Positions 1-5,907 of a DNA stretch of 15,929 bases are shown one piece after another. The notes beneath the pieces are model-generated. The model worked only from the letters and a program-made list of their open reading frames with translations, ran no database searches and was not told the origin of the DNA. Made by a program: the position numbers and the translations under genes. The stretch is from JAUVXY01 sp964392345 (GTDB lineage: Bacteria > Actinomycetota > Humimicrobiia > Humimicrobiales > Humimicrobiaceae): assembly GCA_964392345.1 (NCBI GenBank), contig CAYMPQ010000039.1, positions 1 through 15,929 of the forward strand, given 5' to 3'. How positions within the stretch are numbered: the first letter of the stretch is position 1; every line of letters begins with the position of its first letter.

Positions 1-55
1 CGGCTCTGCAGCGAACGAATGTGAGACGAAAGACCAAATCCCCCCATCCCGACCA
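1..55. repeat. 55-bp direct repeat, copy 1
   Basis: This stretch is identical, base for base, to positions 169-223. The match ends at base 55 (G follows here, A follows copy 2). It begins at the window edge, so the repeat may extend further left. The sequence is GC-richer than its surroundings and ends in a C-rich run followed by ATCCCGACCA. I do not recognise the family. The unit could belong to a mobile element or to a repeated structured RNA. Confidence 0.9.
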
Positions 56-98
56 GATATGTATAAGTAGTAAGTTAGAAACAGTAGAGGTAATTTGG

Positions 99-125
99 GT
101 AAACATGCCAGTAGTGCATGTTTAC
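99..125. repeat. Perfect 10-bp inverted repeat between the two direct repeats
   Basis: GTAAACATGC at 99-108 is followed by a 7-base loop and GCATGTTTAC at 116-125, an exact reverse complement. It lies in the 113-bp spacer between the two 55-bp repeats. A second complementarity, GGGATTTG at 126-133 with CAAATCCC at 203-210, ties this hairpin's 3' flank to repeat copy 2. The region could therefore fold as an RNA or be a transposon-end structure. No T-run follows, so it does not look like a terminator. Confidence 0.7.
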
Positions 126-168
126 GGGATTTGAAAAGACGGACTGAAGCGTCAGCGTAGGGAGTCTG

Positions 169-223
169 CGGCTCTGCAGCGAACGAATGTGAGACGAAAG
201 ACCAAATCCCCCCATCCCGACCA
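169..223. repeat. 55-bp direct repeat, copy 2
   Basis: This is an exact second copy of positions 1-55. Its 3' part (203-210) pairs perfectly with 126-133 upstream, a pairing that copy 1 cannot make inside the window. The copy lies directly upstream of the truncated XRE regulator stump, so this element may have joined to or disrupted that gene. The element type is unknown. Confidence 0.9.
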
Positions 224-261
224 AGGCGGGGCAACTGCCTAACGGTAGGAGCAACGCTTGG

Positions 262-333
262 CCCCCGCGTATTGAAACTGTTAAAAAAATTGCGGACGCT
301 CTCCGTGTTACCCTAGATAATTTGATGAAATAA
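262..333 (+). pseudogene. 3' stump of an XRE-family helix-turn-helix regulator
   Basis: The frame ending with TAA at 331-333 reads PRIETVKKIADALRVTLDNL followed by MK. This is the usual C-terminal end of an XRE/Cro-type HTH domain (a P-x-ETxxKIAxALxVxLDxLL pattern). The helix-turn-helix itself is missing. Upstream the frame stays open only to base 193, and there it reads through repeat-derived sequence that does not look like an XRE protein. No start codon or ribosome site is placed to express it. I infer that insertion or recombination involving the 55-bp repeat element removed the 5' two thirds of the gene. XRE genes often neighbour toxin-antitoxin loci such as the one that follows. Confidence 0.65.
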
Positions 334-371
334 CTGTGGCAAAGAATAATTCTACAAAACAGGAAAAAACA

Positions 372-400
372 TTGATATTTTCAATACACTGTGTTAGATT
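372..400 (+). promoter_or_regulatory. Sigma-70-type promoter of the toxin-antitoxin operon
   Basis: TTGATA (372-377) and TAGATT (395-400) are separated by exactly 17 bases. Transcription would start near 407, giving a leader of about 20 bases before the antitoxin start at 428. The Shine-Dalgarno GGAGG is at 415-419. Antitoxins of this kind usually autoregulate by binding over such a promoter, but I did not identify an operator. Confidence 0.55.
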
Positions 401-427
401 GTATTACAGCTAATGGAGGTAGTCTGT

Positions 428-646
428 ATGAGAGAGACAATTACTATAAGTATCCCTAAGTCTATCAAGCAGAAGTTAGATAAAATAACTAAAGAGGAAC
501 ATCTCAACCGGAGCGATATTGTCCGAGAAGCATTGCGACAATACTTCACCAGGCAAGAATTTCGAAGACTTCGCCAACTCATGATCCCTGAAGCAGAAAG
601 CCGTGGTTTTTACACCGATGAGGATGTTTTTCATAAGGTGTCATGA
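428..646 (+). CDS. Ribbon-helix-helix (CopG-type) antitoxin
   Basis: This 72-residue protein begins METITISIPKS-like (MRETITISIPKS), the N-terminal beta strand of the ribbon-helix-helix fold. Two helices follow, with NRSDIVREALRQYF (about residues 27-40) as the typical second helix. RHH proteins bind DNA as dimers and, when paired with a PIN toxin, neutralise it through the C-terminal tail (here about residues 41-72, charged). An earlier in-frame ATG at 413 was rejected because it lies inside the Shine-Dalgarno GGAGG (415-419). ATG 428 sits 8 bases after that motif. The stop overlaps the toxin start by 4 bases (ATGA), so translation is probably coupled. The antitoxin role is inferred from fold and neighbour. 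Confidence 0.85.
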   Translation: MRETITISIPKSIKQKLDKITKEEHLNRSDIVREALRQYFTRQEFRRLRQLMIPEAESRGFYTDEDVFHKVS

Positions 647-1047
647 AGATATTCTTTGATACAAATGTGTTGATTGCTGCATTTATAGCTCGAGGAACAT
701 GCAGCGAACTTTTTGATCATTGCCTGGTAGAGCACAAAATTTACATATCCCAGTGGGTTCTTGATGAACTCTATGAGAACCTTGCAAGGAAATTTCGCTT
801 TCCGAAGGCTAAAGTGGATCAAATTGTAGATTTTATTCGTAAAAACACTGAAATGCTGACTTATACTCCTTTATCAGCACCAATTTGTAGAGATCCTGAT
901 GACGACCATGTTCTTGCATCTGCGGTAAGTGGGAATGTAGACTGCCTTATCAGTGGAGATGAGGACTTACTTGTTTTAAAAAACTTTCAAGGACTTCCAA
1001 TTATTAGACCAAGTGATTTTTGGAGATTTGAGAAAGAAAATTTGTAG
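643..1047 (+). CDS. PIN-domain toxin (putative ribonuclease, COG1569-like)
   Basis: This 134-residue protein is a single PIN domain. The acidic residues expected for Mg2+-dependent RNA cleavage can be seen: D6 in FFDTNVLIAA, E42 in VLDELYENL, D87/D88 in RDPDDDHVLA, and D106 in LISGDEDLL. The combination DPDDxHVLxxA near the middle and a C-terminal LP-I-RPSDF is typical of the 'putative toxin-antitoxin system toxin component, PIN family' group rather than of classical VapC. It is co-transcribed with, and overlaps by 4 bases, an RHH antitoxin, which supports a type II toxin-antitoxin role. The RNA target cannot be read from sequence. The domain looks intact and full length. Confidence 0.85.
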   Translation: MKIFFDTNVLIAAFIARGTCSELFDHCLVEHKIYISQWVLDELYENLARKFRFPKAKVDQIVDFIRKNTEMLTYTPLSAPICRDPDDDHVLASAVSGNVDCLISGDEDLLVLKNFQGLPIIRPSDFWRFEKENL

Positions 1048-1200
1048 CTAAGCAATTAATTTTTCAAAGCCAAATACACCATCAACAAAACGCATTGACA
1101 GCAATTACAATGTTCTGTTTGTATCAGGAGCTTTGCTTCTTATTTTTGGCACACCAAAATGCGGCGGCGAAAAAGAAGCATGAAAGATAGACAAAAAGTA

Positions 1201-1229
1201 CTGACAAAAGATATGATAAATAATAAAAT
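1201..1229 (+). promoter_or_regulatory. Putative promoter of the FGGY kinase gene
   Basis: CTGACA (1201-1206) and TAAAAT (1224-1229) are separated by 17 bases, in a very AT-rich stretch 28 bases before the kinase start. The leader would be only about 20 bases and carries AAGGAG at 1246-1251. The same 209-bp gap (1048-1256) also holds a second, weaker candidate -35 (TTGACA at 1095-1100) without a good -10. It also holds an imperfect hairpin, with TTTTGG (1144-1149) facing CCAAAA (1154-1159) and outer arms GCTTCTT (1135-1141) and AAGAAGC (1173-1179). No T-run follows that hairpin. Confidence 0.45.
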
Positions 1230-1256
1230 AAGGGAAATTTAGGAAAAGGAGTTTTT

Positions 1257-2759
1257 ATGAGCTTATTAGGTATTGATATTGGAACAACAGGTACCAAGGC
1301 TATGATTTTTAGTGAAGAGGGCAAAGTACTTGCAAACGAGTATGTTGAATACGATCTGGTCTTCCCAAATCCTGGGTGGGTTGAATTTGATGTCAAGTCT
1401 ATGTGGGAAAAAATATTTAATGTGATTAGGAAAGCAAACTCCAACCCTGCTGTAAAAAAAGATCCGGTTACTGCTCTTGCCGTATCAACAGTGGGCGAAA
1501 GTTTCACTCCAATAGATAAAGATGGCAACACTTTATACAATACCATATATTCTTCGGACTCAAGAAGTAAAAAAGAGCTTGAGTACATTTTTACAAAAAT
1601 ACCTGCCAAAGAACTATATTATATCTGTGGCTTGCCACCTCAATATGTTACTGCATTAAATAAGATATTATGGGTAAAAAATAATATGCCGGAGATATAT
1701 GCAAAAACTAAAAAAATTCTTTTTACAGAAGATTTGTTTCACCACAAACTTGGACTAACTGACCTGAAGCTAAATTATCCCATTTGTTCAACCACATTGT
1801 TTTTTGATATCAGAGAAAAGAAATTTTCAAAAAAGATACTAAATGAGTTTGATATGGATGAAAATTTATTTTCAGAGCCATGCCCGTCAGGTGTAGAAAT
1901 AGGATATATAAGGGATGATATAGCAGAAAGTCTTGGATTTAAGGGAAAGGTTTCTATAGTGACCGGAGGCCACGATCAGCAATGTGCCGCCCTTGGTGTT
2001 GGGGCAATATCAGGCGGGATAGCTTGTGATGGTGTGGGTACCGTAGAATGCGTAACCACGGTGCTTGATGAATTAATTATTAGCGATGCTATGTTTGAAA
2101 ATGATTTCTCAACCCGCGCCCATGTAATTGATGGCCAATATGCAAGCTTTGCATACAATTTAACTGCTGGGAGTGTGCTGAAGTGGTACAGGGATGTTCT
2201 TGGCACAGAAGAAAAAAGAGAAGCAGAGAAGAAGAAAATTAATATTTATGACTATTTCTTTTCAGAGCTTACCTTTGAGCCGTCAGGCATTTATGTCCTG
2301 CCTTATTTTTCAGCTACTGGAACGCCATACCATGACCCGGTTGCAAAGGGCACAATGATTGGGTTGAATTTATCAACAAAAAAGAAAGATATTTTTAAGG
2401 CACTGGTTGAAGGGCTGGTATATGAAATTGCATTTAATATTGAACTTGCAGAAAAATCTGGAATTAAAATAAAAGAGCTTCGCTCCGTAGGCGGCGGGGC
2501 AAAGTCAGATTATTGGCTGCAGCTGAAGTCTTCTGTTGTAAATAAGCCTATAAAGCGGATGAAAATAACTGAAGCAGGATGTCTTGCTACTATGGTTCTG
2601 GCAGGCAGCGGTACTGGAAAATTCAATATTTCTGAAGCTATATCAAATTTTGTTAAGGTGGACAAGCAGTTTTACCCGGATGAAAATATCAGACAAAAAT
2701 ATCTGGAGGGTTTTGGTAAATATAAAAAAATATATGATGCAGTTTCTAAAATTTGTTAG
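1257..2759 (+). CDS. FGGY-family carbohydrate kinase (xylulokinase-like)
   Basis: This 500-residue protein has the two-domain layout and length of FGGY sugar kinases (COG1070), which phosphorylate sugars with ATP in the cytoplasm. Visible motifs are the N-terminal phosphate loop GIDIGTTGTKAMIF (residues 5-18), an FGGY signature-1-like segment ALNKILWVKNN (133-143), GGHDQQCAALGVG (237-249) with D240 as the probable catalytic base, and the C-terminal adenosine/phosphate motif RSVGGGAKSDYWLQ (409-422). Where xylulokinases have a conserved MHG substrate motif, this protein has STVGES (77-82), so the substrate may not be xylulose. The Shine-Dalgarno AAGGAG ends 5 bases before the ATG. No sugar isomerase, transporter or regulator lies next to it, so context does not name a substrate. 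The family is certain; the substrate is unknown. Confidence 0.85.
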   Translation: MSLLGIDIGTTGTKAMIFSEEGKVLANEYVEYDLVFPNPGWVEFDVKSMWEKIFNVIRKANSNPAVKKDPVTALAVSTVGESFTPIDKDGNTLYNTIYSSDSRSKKELEYIFTKIPAKELYYICGLPPQYVTALNKILWVKNNMPEIYAKTKKILFTEDLFHHKLGLTDLKLNYPICSTTLFFDIREKKFSKKILNEFDMDENLFSEPCPSGVEIGYIRDDIAESLGFKGKVSIVTGGHDQQCAALGVGAISGGIACDGVGTVECVTTVLDELIISDAMFENDFSTRAHVIDGQYASFAYNLTAGSVLKWYRDVLGTEEKREAEKKKINIYDYFFSELTFEPSGIYVLPYFSATGTPYHDPVAKGTMIGLNLSTKKKDIFKALVEGLVYEIAFNIELAEKSGIKIKELRSVGGGAKSDYWLQLKSSVVNKPIKRMKITEAGCLATMVLAGSGTGKFNISEAISNFVKVDKQFYPDENIRQKYLEGFGKYKKIYDAVSKIC

Positions 2760-2779
2760 AGGAGATTTGCAAAGATGCG

Positions 2780-3142
2780 ATGAAATTATTTAAAGCTTGC
2801 ACTTGGAAGAATAAAGGAAGAAATGAATTGGTTTTAAATAATGTAATGGTTGCAGGTAATTTTTTTGATAAGTTGTTTGGACTAATTTTTAAGAAAAGAC
2901 TGAAGAATGGGGAAGGCCTGTTAATTGAAAATTGCAGGAGTATTCATACCTTTGGAATGAGATATAGGATAGATGCAGTATATTTAAATGGAGACAACAT
3001 GGTTCTTGCCATTTTCCAGGACATAAAGCCTTTCAGGGTAACCCCGCTTATAAAAAATGCTTCCAAAGTTTTAGAGGTAAGGTCCAAGACAATAAAGCAC
3101 GCATCTTTAAAAGTTAACGATTTAGTATTATTTGTAAACTGA
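2780..3142 (+). CDS. DUF192 family protein
   Basis: This protein of about 120 residues matches the DUF192 (COG1430) pattern. A FDKLFGLIFKK segment near residues 22-32 corresponds to the family's GLMFR motif. It is followed by GEGLLIENCRSIHTFGMRYR (in place of the family's F-WMKNT core) and an IDAVYLNGDNMVLAI strand, and it ends in a VLEV-type strand. The biochemical function of DUF192 is not established. The frame is open further upstream to a TTG at 2753, but that lies inside the kinase gene. I chose ATG 2780, even though the only good Shine-Dalgarno (GGAG at 2761-2764) is about 15 bases away, so the start is uncertain. The gene begins 20 bases after the kinase stop and is probably co-transcribed with it. 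In some bacteria DUF192 genes occur near Tad pilus loci; here the Tad operon is 8 kb away. Confidence 0.75.
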   Translation: MKLFKACTWKNKGRNELVLNNVMVAGNFFDKLFGLIFKKRLKNGEGLLIENCRSIHTFGMRYRIDAVYLNGDNMVLAIFQDIKPFRVTPLIKNASKVLEVRSKTIKHASLKVNDLVLFVN

Positions 3143-3155
3143 ATTATTTAAAAGG

Positions 3156-3190
3156 TAAACACGCAAGAGCATATCCCGTGTCTGTGTTTA
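3156..3190. terminator. Possible bidirectional terminator hairpin
   Basis: TAAACAC (3156-3162) and GTGTTTA (3184-3190) form a 7-bp stem with a 21-base loop, located exactly between the convergent DUF192 and RRM genes. The position is right for a shared terminator, but the loop is long and the flanking T-runs are weak on both strands, so this is tentative. Confidence 0.25.
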
Positions 3191-3194
3191 TTCG

Positions 3195-3635
3195 TCACTT
3201 GTCTTTCTTTATTTTGTCTTTTAAATCTTTTCTTAATTTTCTTAATTTTAAGTTCAGATCACTTTTTGCGTAGTCGCTATCAGAGGAGTATTTTTTCTTA
3301 TAATTATCTCTGCTGCCATAACTTTGTCTGTCACCACTTCGCGGTCTGTCGCGGTAACCTGAGCCGGTGCTACCTGTAAATCCGGTAGTTCTTTGAGGAT
3401 TAGCCTCATTTACCTTTATTGTTCTACCCTGCATATCATACTGATCAAATTTTTCGACAGCTGCCTGTGCTTCTTCTTCTGTAGACATTTCTACAAATCC
3501 AAACCCTTTGGATTTACCGTCTGGATTATTAATTATTTTAGTAAATGTAACACTTCCAACCTGTGAGAATAAATCACTCAGATCCTTTTCTGTAGTATCA
3601 TAGCTCAAATTTCCAACATATAACCTTTTGTTCAC
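3195..3635 (-). CDS. Single-RRM RNA-binding protein
   Basis: This 146-residue protein starts with one RNA recognition motif. RNP2 is LYVGNL (residues 5-10) and RNP1 is KGFGFVEM (43-50), with the aromatic residues that stack on RNA bases present (Y6, F45, F47). The domain ends near residue 78 (GRTIKVNEA). A low-complexity tail rich in G, S, R, Y and D follows (about 81-121), and the protein closes with a strongly basic, helix-forming segment rich in K, L and D (123-146). Bacterial RRM proteins of this kind (as in cyanobacteria) bind RNA and are often linked to cold or stress. The start is GTG at 3633-3635, with AAAGGG about 8 bases upstream. The gene stands alone, is transcribed opposite to its neighbours and has its own promoter. 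Its RNA targets are unknown. Confidence 0.9.
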   Translation of the reverse strand: MNKRLYVGNLSYDTTEKDLSDLFSQVGSVTFTKIINNPDGKSKGFGFVEMSTEEEAQAAVEKFDQYDMQGRTIKVNEANPQRTTGFTGSTGSGYRDRPRSGDRQSYGSRDNYKKKYSSDSDYAKSDLNLKLRKLRKDLKDKIKKDK

Positions 3636-3694
3636 TTAAAAAACCCTTTCCCTATTACTTTGTTTTTTTCTAATCTTAATATCGAACAAAGTAA

Positions 3695-3722
3695 ATTATA
3701 ATATTTTATGCCAATAAAGCAA
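3695..3722 (-). promoter_or_regulatory. Promoter of the RRM protein gene
   Basis: On the minus strand, TTGCTT (3722-3717) and a consensus TATAAT (3700-3695) are separated by 16 bases. Transcription would begin near 3688, giving a leader of about 50 bases before the GTG start. The spacer length and the perfect -10 make this a good candidate. Confidence 0.6.
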
Positions 3723-3835
3723 ATATTATTTTCAACTGTTGCCGCAGCAATAGCTAAAATGTCCGCTTCTTAGCAAAGTAGAAATGCCATTTTTGCAATA
3801 TGTGCCCATACAACAACAAGATTCCTATCGGCTAA

Positions 3836-3866
3836 TTGACTTTATAGCTTATTGTGATAATATAAT
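3836..3866 (+). promoter_or_regulatory. Promoter of the trp operon
   Basis: TTGACT (3836-3841) is followed after 19 bases by a consensus TATAAT (3861-3866). The spacer is longer than the ideal 17, but no better pair occurs before the leader ORF. The predicted start is near 3873, which gives an untranslated leader of about 440 bases before trpE. I saw no convincing TrpR-type operator palindrome. The 677-bp gap between the RRM gene and trpE is otherwise taken up by the leader ORF and attenuator. I see nothing recognisable in 3723-3835. Confidence 0.55.
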
Positions 3867-3916
3867 CAAACATTAAAAGTTAAAATTGTAATAAACACGC
3901 AGGGTTGATGTAAGAC

Positions 3917-4042
3917 ATGAAAGATAACTATTTAAATAATTTAGATATATTTAAGCAGGTTGAGAAGGGTAACCTTCAGTTCAACAAAAAGCTAATCAGC
4001 ATGATCCTTTGGCTCAAAGACAATACCTGCTGGCGCAGCTAA
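3917..4042 (+). CDS. Putative trp leader peptide (41 codons, two Trp codons)
   Basis: The frame runs from ATG 3917 to TAA 4040-4042. It carries Trp codons at 4010-4012 (codon 32) and 4031-4033 (codon 39), and ends TCWRS, which resembles the WWRTS end of the classical enterobacterial TrpL. Trp is normally about 1% of residues, so two within eight codons just before the stop is what ribosome-mediated attenuation requires. An internal ATG at 4001 would give a 13-residue peptide containing both Trp codons, but it has no Shine-Dalgarno. The longer start has AGGG at 3901-3904, also distant (12 bases). At 41 codons the leader is long compared with E. coli TrpL (14). It lies between the trp promoter and a terminator hairpin upstream of trpE. 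Translation is inferred. Confidence 0.6.
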   Translation: MKDNYLNNLDIFKQVEKGNLQFNKKLISMILWLKDNTCWRS

Positions 4043-4284
4043 TAAAATATTAGGTTAGCCAGTATTTAGTATTGCTTCATTTAATTTGTTTTTTCTAGAT
4101 ACTAAAATTTGAAAGTCACCTTATATTAATTTTCCTTATGGTTTTATTGGAGTTTCAAATTATTTTTTGTAATAAATTTTCCGTTGTATTTTAAGGATAT
4201 GGATTTTACTTTAAGAAGTTAAAGAGTATTTCCAAACTGGCTAAACCAAAATGAGAAAAAACCTGTTTGGAGATACTCTTTTTT
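4029..4284 (+). promoter_or_regulatory. Putative trp transcription attenuator (alternative RNA pairings)
   Basis: Several pairings exclude one another. Segment 1, CTGGC (4030-4034) in the end of the leader ORF, can pair with GCCAG (4058-4062); GCTAA (4038-4042) can pair with TTAGC (4055-4059). Segment 2, GGTTAGCCAGT (4053-4063), is complementary to ACTGGCTAAACC (4236-4247) over 11 pairs with one bulged A. That target is the top of the left arm and the loop of the terminator. Between segments 2 and 3 lie two adjacent hairpins: TTAGTAT/ATACTAA (4066-4072 with 4099-4105) and AATTTGAAA/TTTCAAATT (4106-4114 with 4153-4161). A third small hairpin, CTTTAA/TTAAAG (4209-4214 with 4219-4224), competes for the base of the terminator. 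A ribosome stalled at the Trp codons would free segment 2 and favour read-through. The layout is visible in the sequence; the mechanism is inferred. No T-box core or TRAP-type repeats were seen. Confidence 0.6.
4221..4284 (+). terminator. Intrinsic terminator (attenuator) upstream of trpE
   Basis: The left arm AAAGAGTATTTCCAAAC (4221-4237) pairs with GTTTGGAGATACTCTTT (4265-4281) over 17 base pairs, including one G-U. The loop is 27 bases, and a run of six T ends the hairpin (4279-4284). It lies 28 bases before the trpE start and after the promoter, so it must be read through for the operon to be expressed. This marks it as a regulatory terminator rather than the end of an upstream gene. Confidence 0.8.
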
Positions 4285-4312
4285 ATTTGATAATTAAGGA
4301 GAGGCACAAGTT

Positions 4313-5842
4313 ATGTATTATCCTTCTAAAAAAGAATATTTAATAAAAGCAAAAAGCTACAATTTGATACCTGTCTATGGAGAATATATTGTTGATACCG
4401 AAACACCTTCTTCTATATTTATGAAAGCTGGAGGACCAGGGGGGAATGGGTTCTTGCTTGAAAGCATAGAAGGTGCAATCAGTCTGTCACGCTATTCTTT
4501 TATTGGAATAGGCTGCAGGGCTTTGATAAGTTTTAATGATGGAACATTTACCATGGAGTGCGGCTGCAAAAAGAAAATTGAAGTTAAGACAAAAAAGCCG
4601 CTTGAGGAGTTAGAAAAGGTTATGAGCGGCTATCGCTTATACAAAAACCCGGAGCTGAACCATTTTACTGGAGGTGCAGTAGGATATTTAGGCTATGACC
4701 TGATAAAGTATTTTGAGAATGTCCAACTACCCGGAAAGAAATCTTCTTTTCCGGAAATGATGCTCTACCTGACAGATTCCATGATAGTTTTTGATCACAT
4801 GCTGAACCGGATGAAAATAATTTCAACTGTTAAAATTGACGAAAACCTTTCTCCTGAAGATGCATACGCGCAGTCTATTGAAAAAATTGAGAGCATACAG
4901 AGAAAAATATGCGAGGGTCAAAAAAATAATATGGAAAACATAGGCAGCAACTTTTTTATCTCAGACGATAATTTAAGTGGTTGTGACCAGGATTTCAGCT
5001 CAGAGTCTAATTTTACTAAAGAAAGTTTTTTAGAAGCGGTAGAAAAAGCCAAAAAATATATTACCTGCGGGGAAGCTTTTCAGATCGTGTTATCGCAGAG
5101 ATTTTCAACTGATAACTTTTCAAATTCTTTTAATATTTACAGAGGGTTAAGAACAATAAATCCGTCTCCCTATATGTACTATATGAATTTTGGAGATTTT
5201 GAAATTATAGGCTCATCCCCTGAGCCTCTGGTCAAAATTAATGGCAGGAAGGTTTTAACGCGTCCCATAGCCGGAACCAGAAAAAGAGGAAAAACTTCAG
5301 TGGAAGACATGCGTCTTGCAGATGATTTGCTAAATGATGAAAAGGAAAGAGCAGAGCATAATATGCTGGTTGATCTCTCACGAAATGATCTGGGAAGGGT
5401 GTGCAGGTATGGAAGCGTAAAGGTTAAAAAATACATGAGTGTAGAAAAATATTCTCATGTTATGCATCTGGTATCTGAGGTGGAAGGAATATTGGATAAA
5501 AACAAAACTGTGTACGATGCGCTCAGGAGCGCATTTCCGGCAGGGACATTATCGGGTGCTCCAAAGATAAGAGCTATGCAGATTATAAGCGAACTTGAAC
5601 CTGACTGCAGGGGCCCATACGGCGGTGTAGTTGGTTATTTTGGTTATGATGGGAGTCTTGATAGCTGCATTACCATAAGGACTGCACTGGTAAAGGGTGG
5701 CAGGGCATATATCCAGGCTGGGGCAGGGATTGTTTATGATTCAATACCTGAAAATGAATGGAATGAAACTGTAAATAAGGCAAGCGCTCTTTTTAAGGCT
5801 ATAAGAGTAGCCGGGAATACTATTGGCAATGGCAAAACTTAA
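4313..5842 (+). CDS. trpE: Anthranilate synthase component I
   Basis: This 509-residue enzyme makes anthranilate from chorismate, the first committed step of tryptophan synthesis; glutamine-dependent activity needs a TrpG/PabA amidotransferase partner. The N-terminal domain has the feedback-inhibition motif LLES (48-51) and the linked RYSFIG (60-65). The tryptophan-pocket segment NPSPYMYY (283-290) is present. The chorismate-binding domain shows GTRKRG (321-326), AEHNMLVDLSRND (347-359), GTLSGAPK (411-418) and YIQAGAGIVYDS (466-477). The LLES and NPSPYM motifs identify TrpE rather than PabB and predict inhibition by tryptophan. AAGGAG at 4296-4301 precedes the ATG. It is the first gene of the operon, behind the attenuator. 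No trpG lies between it and trpD, where that gene usually sits. Confidence 0.96.
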   Translation: MYYPSKKEYLIKAKSYNLIPVYGEYIVDTETPSSIFMKAGGPGGNGFLLESIEGAISLSRYSFIGIGCRALISFNDGTFTMECGCKKKIEVKTKKPLEELEKVMSGYRLYKNPELNHFTGGAVGYLGYDLIKYFENVQLPGKKSSFPEMMLYLTDSMIVFDHMLNRMKIISTVKIDENLSPEDAYAQSIEKIESIQRKICEGQKNNMENIGSNFFISDDNLSGCDQDFSSESNFTKESFLEAVEKAKKYITCGEAFQIVLSQRFSTDNFSNSFNIYRGLRTINPSPYMYYMNFGDFEIIGSSPEPLVKINGRKVLTRPIAGTRKRGKTSVEDMRLADDLLNDEKERAEHNMLVDLSRNDLGRVCRYGSVKVKKYMSVEKYSHVMHLVSEVEGILDKNKTVYDALRSAFPAGTLSGAPKIRAMQIISELEPDCRGPYGGVVGYFGYDGSLDSCITIRTALVKGGRAYIQAGAGIVYDSIPENEWNETVNKASALFKAIRVAGNTIGNGKT

Positions 5843-5907
5843 AACGCTGGTTGCAGGGATATAAAAATTATAAATATTTTTAAATAAAATTTTGTGAGGT
5901 GATTAAT

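Noticed and set aside
125..223. Possible tRNA or tmRNA 3' end: the repeat ends CATCCCGACCA, with a matching CGGGAT near 125
   Set aside because: There is no TTC in a T-loop position (it reads GACCAAATCC), no recognisable D-arm or anticodon arm, and the same 55 bases occur at 1-55 without the 5' partner.
237..286. Integron attC-like RYYYAAC (GCCTAAC at 237-243)
   Set aside because: No matching GTTRRRY site with the right spacing and no inner symmetric arms; a 7-base match is expected by chance.
1135..1179. Hairpin between the toxin gene and the kinase gene as a terminator
   Set aside because: The arms are interrupted, the outer stem encloses a long asymmetric loop, and no T-run follows.
1124..1609. 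Long minus-strand open frame over the kinase 5' region
   Set aside because: It is antisense to a clear FGGY kinase, has no ribosome site and resembles no family; it is a shadow frame.
2584..2793. Plus-strand open frame overlapping the end of the kinase gene
   Set aside because: It is out of frame with the conserved C-terminal kinase sequence and has no supporting start site.
3892..3901. TAAACACGCA occurring both here and at 3156-3165
   Set aside because: A 10-base match in AT-rich DNA with no shared context is probably coincidence.
3870..4312. T-box riboswitch controlling trp
   Set aside because: No AGGGTGGNACCGCG-type core was found before the terminator, and a leader ORF with Trp codons explains the region better.
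3870..4312. TRAP binding site (tandem GAG/TAG triplets)
   Set aside because: GAG/TAG triplets are scattered without the regular 2-3 base spacing needed.
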